Part shown: positions 15,321-23,789 of the stretch, piece after piece
How the letters are laid out: each line of letters starts with the position of its first letter
Position numbering within the stretch: position 1 is the first letter of the stretch
Source of the DNA: Promicromonospora iranensis
GTDB lineage: Bacteria; Actinomycetota; Actinomycetes; Actinomycetales; Cellulomonadaceae
NCBI RefSeq assembly: GCF_028994805.1
Contig: NZ_JAJQQP010000002.1
Span: 464,684-528,683, forward strand
DNA length: 64,000 nt
Direction of reading: 5' to 3'
The notes under the pieces: generated by a model
What the model was told of the DNA's origin: nothing
What the model saw: the letters and a program-made list of their open reading frames with translations, nothing else
The model's database searches: none
Position numbers and translations under genes: made by a program

Positions 15321-17990
15321 TTAGCGGACCACCCCGCCGACGGCTGCCCGCTCGCGCGTCAGGTACGCCATCCGGGCCACCTTCGGACCCTGCGGCGACT
15401 CGTACGACACCCGCTCGCCGGCGGTGAACCCCATCACGGCCATCCGGTGCAGGGCCTTCTCGTTGTTCGCGTCGGGCTCGCCGACCAGGCGCCGGGTACC
15501 CGGCCCGGCGAAGAGGAACTCGCGCGTCGCAGGCCCCAGCACGGTCCACGGGTTGTCGGGCGAGCCGTGCCGGGCGACAGGGCCCCGGCTGCCGAGGAAG
15601 AAGTGCATGCCGAGGTCACCCGGCCGCACCTCGTAGGCGGTGGCGACCGGGTCGTGCTCGGGGTGGTACGCCTGGAGCAGCACCACGGGCTCGCCGTCCC
15701 ACCGCACCAGATACGCGTGGTGGGTGGGCAAGGACTCGACGAACGCGTAGGTGTCGCGCACCTCGTCACGCGTGTGGCCGCCCATCCCCCAGAACGCTGC
15801 GCGGGGCTGGGCGAACCAGCCGTGCAGGACGTCGGCGTCGGCCTCTGGGTCGAGCATGTGCACGGTGACGAGGCCGTCCGCACCGAAGTCACGGCGCCAC
15901 ACCTCCTCGCCGCGAGCGCCGTTCAGCAGTCGGAGGGTGGTGTCCGCGGGGTGCAGGCGGTCCCAGTCGGTGACGACGGGGGTGGTGGCGGCGTCGGCCC
16001 AGGTGGCGTGCTGGTCGTCGAAGTGGACGCTGCCGGGCCGGCCTGCGGCGCCGAAGGGGACGCCCCAGCGGCTGTTGGCGCGGTCGGCGAGGTCCCAGAC
16101 GTAGCGGGCGACGGAGCCGCGGTAGGCGGTGGGCGCGACGCCGGGTGAACCGCCGGTGCAGCGCACGGACTCGTTGTTGCCGGAGACGGGGGCGAGGGCC
16201 ACGTCGGCCGTCGGGTCGCCAGGGCTCGGTACCGGCGGAAGCGGGTCGGGGAGGTGCAGCTCGCCCCAGGTGGGCTCGCTCTGCCGGTCGGCGCCTCCGG
16301 CGCTGGGCCGGTCGGCGCCTCCGGCGCTCTGCCGGTCGGCGGTGCCCGCCACCTCGGCCAGCGCCGCGCTCGCCTCGGCGGCCGGGTCGATGCCCAGCCA
16401 GTCGGCGGCGAGGATCCGGGCGAGACCGGCCCCGACCGCCGTCGGCACGTCGAGCACGCCGCCGAGCACCGCGGCGAAGGCCGGGTCCTGCCCGTGCGGC
16501 TCGTGCAGGGCGGCGAGCACGGGGTGCCCGGCGAGGCGGTGCGTCAGGGCGTCCCGCCACCGCATGTACAGGGCGGCGTCGGTCGAGGTGGCGTCGACGT
16601 GGGCGCCGTCCGCCACCCAGGCGCGCAGGCGCGCGGCGGCGGCCGAGGTGTCGGCCGCGAGGTGCTCGACCAGGCCGGGCGCGCCCAGGTCGCGGGTGTC
16701 GCCGTGGATGCGCCCCTGCGTCTCCGGCGACTCGGGCACGGTCCCCGCGGCGAGCAGCTGTCGGATCCGCTCCGCACGGTGCGGCGCGTAGGACCAGCCC
16801 AGGTCGTGGGCCTCGCGGCCGGGCCGGGTGTCGCGCGGGCCGAGGCCGGGGCGGCCGTCCAGCTCGGCGCGCGCCTGGGTCCTCGGCCGCTCGTTCGCGT
16901 CGACGGCGACCTGGGTCACCGGGACGGGCACGGGGAGGTCCACGTAGCCGTCCGCGGGCTTGGCGGCGGGCAGGGCACGGTCGGCCGCCGCGGGGACCTT
17001 GCCCGCGGTCAGGCTGAGCACCTCGCCGGTGCTGTCGGCGGTCAGGACCCGGTTGACCGGGTCCACCCACCGGCTGAACGCGTCGGCGACGTCGCCCGCG
17101 GTGCGGGCGTGCAGCAGGGCCCGCCAGGACGCGACGCCGACGTCGGACAGCTCCCGGGCCGGCCAGTGCAGGTGCCAGCCGCCGGGGCCGGCGCCGTCCG
17201 CGCCGTCGGCGACGACCTCGACGTGGTGCGCGGCCGCGTTGGTGATGCCCCAGGCGACGGAGCCCGCGTGCCCGAAGTGCGGGATGCCGGGCACCCCGGG
17301 GAAGGCGAGGCCGAGCACGTCGTAGGAGGCGTCCGGGTCGGTGCACACGAGCCGGACCTGCTGGTAGGGGCCGGGCAGCTCGAGCGTGCGGTGCGGGTCC
17401 CCCGCGACCAGCGGGCTGCCCGACTCCGTGAACGATCCGTGCACCGCCCATGCGTTCGAGCCGGAGCTCGGTCCGGCGTCGGCGGCGAACAGGCCCAGGA
17501 CCTGCTCGAGCGGCACCCCGGGCACGTGCAGGTGCCTGGCCACGTGCGCGCGCCACAGGATGCTCGGGAACCCGTTGAACAGCACGTGGGCCGCGAGGAA
17601 CACACCGATGGGCGTCCACGGCCGCCACGGCCGGTGCGGTACCCCGGCCAGCTCGGGCACGTCCCGCCCGCCCGCGAGCAGGCCGTCGCTGACGCCGTCG
17701 GCGTACGCGGCGAGCCATTCCTGCTCCGGCCGGTCCAGCGCGTCATGGATGCGCCGGGCCGTGGCGGCGAGCCGCTCGCGGGCGGCGAACCGGTCCCAGG
17801 CCGCGCCCGCCGGGCCGGCGACCTCCGCGTAGCGCTCCTCGGCCCGCATCCGGTCGGCCTCGATCTGCAGGCCACGGTCCTGTGCGGTCACCCAGCCCTG
17901 GCCGTAGGCCAGCGCGGTCTCGGAGGCGGCCCGCACGTGCGGGATACCGAGGTCGTCACGGAACAGGTCAAAGTCCACGTTCTCCATCAT
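15321..17990 (-). CDS. Penicillin acylase (Ntn hydrolase)-GNAT acyltransferase fusion, DesG-like
   Basis: This 889-residue protein joins two enzymes. Residues about 1-640 are a penicillin-acylase-type Ntn hydrolase: FRDDLGIPHVRA and GQGWVTAQDRGLQIEADRM in the alpha part, then the autoproteolytic Ser near 177 in SSGSNAWAVHGS and VAGDPHR. There is no signal peptide, unlike classical penicillin acylases. Residues about 705-885 are an Acetyltransf_8 (siderophore GNAT) domain: LDPEADADVLHGWFAQPRAAFW, GDLGMHFFLGSRGPVARHG and GEPDANNEKALHRMAVMGF. A linker holds a 24-bp tandem repeat. As last gene of the siderophore operon it probably adds or removes an acyl or aryl cap on hydroxamate units. Start ATG 17990 (a second ATG follows) is 7 bp from the desCD stop. 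Confidence 0.85.
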   Translation of the reverse strand: MMENVDFDLFRDDLGIPHVRAASETALAYGQGWVTAQDRGLQIEADRMRAEERYAEVAGPAGAAWDRFAARERLAATARRIHDALDRPEQEWLAAYADGVSDGLLAGGRDVPELAGVPHRPWRPWTPIGVFLAAHVLFNGFPSILWRAHVARHLHVPGVPLEQVLGLFAADAGPSSGSNAWAVHGSFTESGSPLVAGDPHRTLELPGPYQQVRLVCTDPDASYDVLGLAFPGVPGIPHFGHAGSVAWGITNAAAHHVEVVADGADGAGPGGWHLHWPARELSDVGVASWRALLHARTAGDVADAFSRWVDPVNRVLTADSTGEVLSLTAGKVPAAADRALPAAKPADGYVDLPVPVPVTQVAVDANERPRTQARAELDGRPGLGPRDTRPGREAHDLGWSYAPHRAERIRQLLAAGTVPESPETQGRIHGDTRDLGAPGLVEHLAADTSAAAARLRAWVADGAHVDATSTDAALYMRWRDALTHRLAGHPVLAALHEPHGQDPAFAAVLGGVLDVPTAVGAGLARILAADWLGIDPAAEASAALAEVAGTADRQSAGGADRPSAGGADRQSEPTWGELHLPDPLPPVPSPGDPTADVALAPVSGNNESVRCTGGSPGVAPTAYRGSVARYVWDLADRANSRWGVPFGAAGRPGSVHFDDQHATWADAATTPVVTDWDRLHPADTTLRLLNGARGEEVWRRDFGADGLVTVHMLDPEADADVLHGWFAQPRAAFWGMGGHTRDEVRDTYAFVESLPTHHAYLVRWDGEPVVLLQAYHPEHDPVATAYEVRPGDLGMHFFLGSRGPVARHGSPDNPWTVLGPATREFLFAGPGTRRLVGEPDANNEKALHRMAVMGFTAGERVSYESPQGPKVARMAYLTRERAAVGGVVR
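16278..16343. repeat. 24-bp tandem repeat in acylase-GNAT linker
   Basis: About 2.7 copies of a 24-bp unit containing CCGGTCGGCGCCTCCGGCGC encode ADRQSAGG-type repeats in the predicted flexible region of the fusion protein. In-frame copy variation between strains is expected. Confidence 0.8.
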
Positions 17991-17997
17991 CCCTTGC

Positions 17998-20517
17998 TCA
18001 TCCGTGAGTTCTCCGGCCGGCCGGGTTGGCGAGCGTGCCCGCGTAGATCAGCGACTCCGACTGGTTGGTCAGGTCGACCATCTGCAGGGTGTTGCGCAGC
18101 TGCAGGCGGTTGAGGCACGAGTGCGCGAAGCGCGCCGCCCGCAGGTCGATGCCGGGCCGGCCACCGCGGGCGGCCGTGTCCGGGTGCTCCGCGGCGTGCC
18201 GGTCGATGGTCTCCGCGACGAGCGCCCAGAAGCGCTCCTCCCCCAGCACACCGTCCTCGGCGAGGATGCCGGACAGGTGCCGCAGCACGCCGTCGAACAC
18301 GTCGGTGAAGATCGCGAGCGCCTTCTCGTCGTCGTCGACGACGGAACGGATGCGCTCGATCCGGTCGGGCAGGGGCTGCTCGCCGAGCACCGCGACCTCC
18401 TCGCCGATGTCCTTCATGACGGCGCGGCGGACGACGCCGTCGCGCAGGATGAGGATGAGGTTCTCGCCGTGCGGCATGAACGCGAGCTCGTACGTGAGCA
18501 GGCAGTGGACCAGCGGGTACAGGTAGGCGTCGAGGTAGGCGCGGAGCCACTGCTCGGGCGCGATGCCGGACTCGCGCACGAGGGCGGTCGCGAACGACGT
18601 GCCGCCGGCGTCGCGGTGCAGCAGGCTCGCCATGGTCACGAGGCGCTCGCCGGCGGCGAGGCCAGGAACCGGCGACTCGCGCCACAGCGCGGCGAGCATC
18701 TTGCGGTGCGCGTTGGGCTGGGGCGTGCGGTGATAGACGTCGCCCGTGTAGCCGACCGCGGCGACCTCGCGCAGCACGCTGAACCCGGTGGCCTGCAGGG
18801 TCGTGTCGTTCGCGACCAGGTCCGCCACCCAGTCGTTGATCTGCGGGGTGGCACGCATGTACGCGGGTGACAGGCCGCGCAGGAAGCCCATGTTCTGGAT
18901 GGCGAGCGCCACCTTGACGTAGTGCCGTTCGGGGCGGGTGCGGTTGAACATGGTGCGGATCGACTGCTGGGGCTGGTACTCGTCCGACCCGGGGCCGAGC
19001 GGCACGAGGTCGCCGCGGGCGACGTCGGCGGCGAAGGTGATCGCGACGCGGTGCTCCCACTGCCAGGGGTGCACGGGCAGGTACAGGTAGTCGGCGCTGT
19101 CGTGGCCGCGGGCGGCGAGCCGGTCCGCGAACGCCGCCCGTTCGGCGTCGGACAGCTCGCCGGGCAGGCCGGGCGCGCCGTAGTGGCCGGCCTCGGTCTG
19201 GTCCGCGGCGAGCGCGAGGTGCGTGTGCTCCCGGCGGGTCGCGAGCCAGAGCATACGCAGGCGCGCGCCGCGCTCGGGTGCGTAGGCGCGGTAGTCGCTC
19301 AGGGAGAAGCCGATGCGGCCGTTGTTCGCGAGGAAGCCGGGGTGGCCCTCGGACATGGCCGCCTCGACCTGCTGGAAGGTCTCGGCGGCGGCGTGAGGGC
19401 CGGACGCGGTCCGCATCGCCTCGAGCAGCCCGCTCACCGACGGCGTGTACCCGTCGAGCTCGCGCTCGCGCTTCGCGGCGGCGCTGGCCAGGGTGGAGGA
19501 CAGCTCTTCGAGGTAGGTGGCGAGCAGGGCGTCGGGCACCTGGAGCAGGGGCTGCAGCTCGGCGACCAGCTCGAGCGCGTCCACGGGGAGCACGACCTCG
19601 CCGCGCATCCCCGCGGTGGCCGTGCGGCGCACGGACGCCGGGTCGACCACCCAGTGCTCCAGGGCGTACCGGCGGGCGGTGAACCGGTAGGTGACGCCGT
19701 CCAGGGCGAGGCGGTAGCCGTCCGTCGGGGCGCCGGGCGTGTCGTCGGGCTCCGGCTGGAACAGGCGCTCGTGGGCGAGCTCCGCGAGCGCCTTGGCCAC
19801 GAGGTGCCGGTGGGCGTGCTCCATGTGGTCGGCGGTCAGGTGGGTGGCGACCATGTCGAGGCCGGACAGGTCGGGACAGGGCAGAGCGCCGTCACCGAGG
19901 GCGGAGGCCGCGAAGTCGGCACGGGTGGCGACGCTCAGGGCGGCCCGCTTGGCGTGCGCGCCGCGGCCGAGGTCCACCTCGCGCAGCACGCGGAACCCCG
20001 CGGCGGCGTTCTTGGCGGCGATCTTCCGGTTGCCGACGTCGGGCTCGACGACGACGCGGGTCGCGCCCCGGCCCGCGCCGGAGCTGCCCGGCGAGTCGCC
20101 GTCGGCCTGGTCGCCGGAGAGGCAGAACCGCATGACCGCCGTCATGACGGCGTCCGTCAGGCCGTGCCGCGGTGTCACCGGCGGGGCGACGAGCAGGTGC
20201 ATGCCGAGGTCGCCGGGCAGGGCGTCGTGGACGTCGGTCAGCACCACGTGGGCGGGGTCATAGGTCTCGGTCAGGAAGACGGGCTCGCCGTCGAGGCGGC
20301 CGAGCCAGGCGGCCTCGTGCAGGCCGGCCTGGACGGCGGCGAGGTACTCGCGCACCTCGTCGACGCGCAGGTGACCCATCTGCCAGTACGAGGCAGCGGG
20401 GTGGGAGAGCCAGCCCTGGACCAGCTCGGCGTCCCGCGCCGGGACCACCGGCTCGATGGTGATCTCACCGAGGCGAGTGGTGGTCGTGAACGTGTGCACG
20501 GTTGTCGGGGCGCTCAC
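17998..20517 (-). CDS. desCD: DesC-DesD fusion: hydroxamate acyltransferase plus NIS siderophore synthetase
   Basis: This 839-residue protein fuses two steps that are separate in Streptomyces. Residues about 15-200 are an Acetyltransf_8 GNAT (VQGWLSHPAASYWQMGHL, PGDLGMHLLVAPP, VEPDVGNRKIAAKNAAAGF) that acylates N-hydroxycadaverine. Residues about 235-830 are an IucA/IucC NIS synthetase with HPGFLANNGRIGFSLSDYRAYAPE, LPVHPWQWEH, QSIRTMFNR for ATP and citrate-like carboxylate binding, and the FhuF-like tail AHSCLNRLQLRN. The synthetase activates the succinyl carboxylate with ATP and forms the amide bonds. It starts at a GTG (20517) overlapping the desB stop, so the operon is translationally coupled. 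Confidence 0.92.
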   Translation of the reverse strand: MSAPTTVHTFTTTTRLGEITIEPVVPARDAELVQGWLSHPAASYWQMGHLRVDEVREYLAAVQAGLHEAAWLGRLDGEPVFLTETYDPAHVVLTDVHDALPGDLGMHLLVAPPVTPRHGLTDAVMTAVMRFCLSGDQADGDSPGSSGAGRGATRVVVEPDVGNRKIAAKNAAAGFRVLREVDLGRGAHAKRAALSVATRADFAASALGDGALPCPDLSGLDMVATHLTADHMEHAHRHLVAKALAELAHERLFQPEPDDTPGAPTDGYRLALDGVTYRFTARRYALEHWVVDPASVRRTATAGMRGEVVLPVDALELVAELQPLLQVPDALLATYLEELSSTLASAAAKRERELDGYTPSVSGLLEAMRTASGPHAAAETFQQVEAAMSEGHPGFLANNGRIGFSLSDYRAYAPERGARLRMLWLATRREHTHLALAADQTEAGHYGAPGLPGELSDAERAAFADRLAARGHDSADYLYLPVHPWQWEHRVAITFAADVARGDLVPLGPGSDEYQPQQSIRTMFNRTRPERHYVKVALAIQNMGFLRGLSPAYMRATPQINDWVADLVANDTTLQATGFSVLREVAAVGYTGDVYHRTPQPNAHRKMLAALWRESPVPGLAAGERLVTMASLLHRDAGGTSFATALVRESGIAPEQWLRAYLDAYLYPLVHCLLTYELAFMPHGENLILILRDGVVRRAVMKDIGEEVAVLGEQPLPDRIERIRSVVDDDEKALAIFTDVFDGVLRHLSGILAEDGVLGEERFWALVAETIDRHAAEHPDTAARGGRPGIDLRAARFAHSCLNRLQLRNTLQMVDLTNQSESLIYAGTLANPAGRRTHG

Positions 20518-21914
20518 CGGGCGGCCTCCATCTCGTCGTCGGGCTGGCTGTCCGTCGTCTCGACGGGCTCGACCCTCGAGGCCGGCAGGCCGAACTGCTG
20601 GAACGCGATCCGCCGCTCCGTCGGGTACGGCTCGCGGCCCGTGACGTCGGCGAGGATCACGGAGTTGCGCCAGGCCCCGAAGCCGAGGTCCGGCGCGGTG
20701 ACGCCGTGGGTGTGCTCCTCGCCGCCCACCACGTGGATGCGCCGGTCGTCGTCGACCGTGTAGTCACGGGTGACGGCGTACCGGCCGCGGTGGTCGAGGT
20801 TGACCAGCCCGGGCGCCAGGAAGCCGGGCACCGTGGCGGCGTAGCCCGTGGCGGCGACCAGCGCGCGGGTGCGGTGCTCCGCCGTCGTGCCGAGCTGGGC
20901 GTGGCGCAGGGTCAGGACGTACTCGCCCGCCCCGTCCGCGCCGTCGGCGTCGAACCGGGCGGCGGTCACCTCGGTGTCGGACAGCAGCGTGGTCGGCACC
21001 TCGGCACCCAGCGCGGACTTGCGGTAGAGGGTGTCGTAGATGTCGTCGACGAGGTCGCCGCTGATGCCCTTGTAGAGGTTGCGCTGCTCGCGCCCGAGCA
21101 CGTCGCGCAGCTCGGCGGGCAGGGACACGTAGTGGTCGGTGTACTCGGGCGACGTCATCTCGAGCGTCAGCTTCGTGTACTCCATCGGGAAGAACCGCGG
21201 CGAGCGGGTCACCCAGTCCAGCCGGTGCTCCCCCGGGGCCGTGCCGCAGCCGTCCAGCAGGTCGCGGTAGACCTCGGCGGCAGACTGCCCGCTGCCGACG
21301 ACGGTCACCGAGCCGGACGCCACGAGCGCCGCCCGGCGCGGCAGGTAGTCGCTGGTGTGCACGACGGGGCCCGCGCCCTCCAGGCCTTGGAGCTGCGCGG
21401 GCAGGCGCGGCTGGGTCCCCGTGCCGAGCACGAGGTGCTTGGCACAGTATTTCTCGACGCCGTGGGCGGTCTCCGCGGTCACCTCGAACACGTAGTCGCC
21501 GGGGGCGCCGTCCGCCGTGGGGTCGGCGACCCGCACGACGCTCGTCACGCGCCGCCCCCAGCGCAGCGTCGGCAGCTGGTCGGCCACCCACCGGCAGTAC
21601 TGGTCGTACTCGGCGCGCAGCGGGTAGAACGACTCACGGATGTAGAACTGGTACAGCCGTCCCGTCGCCTTGAGCCACGCCAGGAACGAGTAGCGCGACG
21701 TCGGGTCGGCCATCGTCACCAGGTCGGCCAGGAACGGGACCTGCAGCGTGGTGCCCTCGATGAGCATCCCGGCGTGCCAGGAGAAGCCCTCGCGCTGGTC
21801 GAGGAACACCGCGGTGACGTCGTCCAGGGGCTCCGCGAGCGCCGCGAGGCCGAGGTCGAACGGGCCGATCCCGATACCGAGCAGGTCGTGGACGGGGGGC
21901 GGGGCGGCGGTCAT
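20514..21914 (-). CDS. desB: Cadaverine/lysine N-monooxygenase (DesB)
   Basis: This 466-residue flavoenzyme has the FAD-binding GIGIGPFDLGLAAL at the N-terminus (P in the last Gly position, typical of N-hydroxylating monooxygenases), FSWHAGMLIEGTTLQVPFLADL, the NADPH-binding VVGSGQSAAEVYRDLL near 208 and ATGYAA near the C-terminus. It converts cadaverine to N-hydroxycadaverine with NADPH and O2, the second step of desferrioxamine synthesis. Its ATG overlaps the desA stop and its stop overlaps the next GTG. Ornithine or lysine could also be the substrate, but a neighbouring lysine-decarboxylase-like gene favours cadaverine. Confidence 0.92.
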   Translation of the reverse strand: MTAAPPPVHDLLGIGIGPFDLGLAALAEPLDDVTAVFLDQREGFSWHAGMLIEGTTLQVPFLADLVTMADPTSRYSFLAWLKATGRLYQFYIRESFYPLRAEYDQYCRWVADQLPTLRWGRRVTSVVRVADPTADGAPGDYVFEVTAETAHGVEKYCAKHLVLGTGTQPRLPAQLQGLEGAGPVVHTSDYLPRRAALVASGSVTVVGSGQSAAEVYRDLLDGCGTAPGEHRLDWVTRSPRFFPMEYTKLTLEMTSPEYTDHYVSLPAELRDVLGREQRNLYKGISGDLVDDIYDTLYRKSALGAEVPTTLLSDTEVTAARFDADGADGAGEYVLTLRHAQLGTTAEHRTRALVAATGYAATVPGFLAPGLVNLDHRGRYAVTRDYTVDDDRRIHVVGGEEHTHGVTAPDLGFGAWRNSVILADVTGREPYPTERRIAFQQFGLPASRVEPVETTDSQPDDEMEAAR

Positions 21915-23563
21915 CGGGTCTCTCCGTCGGCGTCCGGGTCGGCAGTCTGATCGGCAGTCTGATCGGCAGTCTGATCGGCAGTCTGATCGGCAGTCTGATC
22001 GGCGCGGGCCAGCCGCGGGTGCACGTCACGGCACGGCGGCTCGTCGATGTCCAGCAGCGCCTCCCCCGCGAGCAGGCCGTGCGCGGCGGAGCGGACGAGC
22101 TCCAGCACGCCCCGGATGTCGGCGAGCGTGGCATCGGGGTTGAGCAGGGTGAGCTTGAGGCAGGGGCGGCCGTCGATCACGGTCTTGGCGACCAGGGCGC
22201 GGCCCGAGTCGAACAGCACCCGGCGTACCTGCGGGACCAGGGCGTCCGCGCGGGCGGCGTCGAGCCCCTCGGGCTGGTAGCGGAACAGGACCGTGGACAG
22301 GTCCGTGGTCCCCACCAGCCGGAAGTCACGGTCCGTGGCGAGGTCCTGGTGCACCGCGGCGGCCAGGTCACAGACGGCGTCCACCATCGCGCCGACGCCG
22401 TCCGCGCCGAGCGCACGCAGCGTGACCCAGAGCTTGAGCGCGTCGAACCGCCGCGTGGTCTGCAGGGACTTGTCGACCTGGTTGGGCTCGGCGTTCTCCT
22501 CGGGGTTGAGGTAGTCGGCGTGCCAGGCGACGGGCGCGAGGTCCGACCGCTCCCGGACGACCAGCGCGCTGGACGACACGGGCTGGAAGAACGACTTGTG
22601 GAAGTCCACGGTGACGCTCCGGGCCCGCTCGATACCGTCCAGCAGGTGCCGCCGCCGGGGGCTGACCAGCAGCCCGCAGCCGTACGCGGCGTCGACGTGC
22701 AGCCACGTGCCGACGGCGTCGCACAGGTCGGCGATCGGGCCGAGCGGGTCGATGCAGCCGCGGTCGGTGGTCCCGGCGGTCGCGACGACGGCGATCACCG
22801 TGTCACCGGTGCGCTCGATGTCGACGAGGGCCTGGGCCAGGGCGTCCGGGCTCATGCGGCCGTCCGCGTCGGTGCCCACGGTGACCACGGCGCCGTCCGG
22901 CAGGCCCAGCAGCAGCGCGGACTTGGCGATGCTGAAGTGGCTCACCGCCGTGGCCAGGATCCGCATGGACTCCAGACCGGTGCCGGCCCGGCGCGCCTTC
23001 TCGCGCGCCAGGAACAGCGCCTGGAAGTTGGACTGGGTGCCACCGGAGGTGAAGATGCCGTCGGCGCCGGCGACGTCACCCTCTGCGACCGCGAAGCCGA
23101 TGCGGCCCGCCGTCCACTCGACCAGGCGACGCTCCATGAAGGTCGCGACGGTGGACTGGTCGTACGTGTCGACGGAGGTGTTGATCGCGGCGAGCATCGT
23201 CTCGGCACCCACGGCAGGCAGGGCGACCGGGCAGTTCAGGTGCGCCGTGTAGGTGGGCTCGTGGAACCAGATGGCGTGCTTCGCGTACAGGTCGCCCGCC
23301 TCGCGCAGCGCCTCCCGGGTGCCCGACGGCGGGCCGTCGAGGTCCACGGCGTCCACCAGCGAGCGCAGCTCGGACCGGCTGGCGCCGGAGAACGGCTGGG
23401 TGACGGCCACGAGGCGGGCGGCGACGTCGTCGGCGACCTCGCGGACCGTGTCCGCATAGACGCGCGCGGTGGCTCCGCGCAACAGCGCTGTCGTGTCGTG
23501 GCCGGCACCCGGGGAGGGTGCCGTGGTCACTGGCTGCGTCACTGCGGGCAGGCGTGAGGGCAT
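21911..23563 (-). CDS. desA: PLP-dependent lysine decarboxylase (DesA)
   Basis: From ATG 23563, with GAGGAG eight bases upstream, the protein has 550 residues. A longer frame exists but would run through the iron box and is rejected. It is a group II (glutamate/DOPA-type) decarboxylase: FTSGGTQSNFQALFLAREKA, HVDAAYGCGLLVSPRRRHLL, the PLP lysine near 322 in VDFHKSFFQPVSSSAL. It supplies cadaverine from lysine for the siderophore. The C-terminus ends in five in-frame ADQT repeats encoded by a 12-bp tandem repeat, beyond the conserved fold. As first gene of the operon it lies directly behind an IdeR/DmdR box. Confidence 0.92.
   Translation of the reverse strand: MPSRLPAVTQPVTTAPSPGAGHDTTALLRGATARVYADTVREVADDVAARLVAVTQPFSGASRSELRSLVDAVDLDGPPSGTREALREAGDLYAKHAIWFHEPTYTAHLNCPVALPAVGAETMLAAINTSVDTYDQSTVATFMERRLVEWTAGRIGFAVAEGDVAGADGIFTSGGTQSNFQALFLAREKARRAGTGLESMRILATAVSHFSIAKSALLLGLPDGAVVTVGTDADGRMSPDALAQALVDIERTGDTVIAVVATAGTTDRGCIDPLGPIADLCDAVGTWLHVDAAYGCGLLVSPRRRHLLDGIERARSVTVDFHKSFFQPVSSSALVVRERSDLAPVAWHADYLNPEENAEPNQVDKSLQTTRRFDALKLWVTLRALGADGVGAMVDAVCDLAAAVHQDLATDRDFRLVGTTDLSTVLFRYQPEGLDAARADALVPQVRRVLFDSGRALVAKTVIDGRPCLKLTLLNPDATLADIRGVLELVRSAAHGLLAGEALLDIDEPPCRDVHPRLARADQTADQTADQTADQTADQTADPDADGETR
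21941..22000. repeat. 12-bp tandem repeat at the desA 3' end
   Basis: Five perfect copies of GGCAGTCTGATC encode ADQT repeats close to the desA stop. The unit length keeps the frame, so slippage would change only tail length. Confidence 0.9.
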
Positions 23564-23637
23564 GCGAAAGGCTCCTCTGAGGAGGGGTGCGGGAAGGGCG
23601 AGGAACGCCGTCCGCACGCGACGGCGGAGAGCGTTAC

Positions 23638-23656
23638 TTAGGTTTGCCTGACCTAA
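23638..23656 (-). promoter_or_regulatory. Iron box (DmdR/IdeR/DtxR operator) of the siderophore operon
   Basis: TTAGGTTTGCCTGACCTAA differs at two central positions from the consensus TTAGGTTAGSCTAACCTAA. It is centred about 85 bp upstream of desA. Binding of an Fe(II)-loaded DtxR-family repressor would shut the operon in iron-replete cells. This agrees with known regulation of actinobacterial des operons. Confidence 0.92.
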
Positions 23657-23789
23657 CTTAATCGCTCGGGAAGCCGCGTCAAGCCATGACTGTGACCCGA
23701 AACGTGGCAAGGGTCACTCCGGGCCCGCCCGACCGCCTCAGTCCGCTCTCTCAGTCCGCTCTCTCAACCCGCTACGGCCAGCCCGTCGC

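Noticed and set aside
23564..23710. An N-terminal extension of DesA.
   Set aside because: It would cover the iron box; ATG 23563 has a good ribosome site and fits homologues.
23738..23763. A 13-bp direct repeat CAGTCCGCTCTCT between desA and the Nramp-like gene.
   Set aside because: Only two copies with no symmetry or neighbouring signal; no role could be supported.
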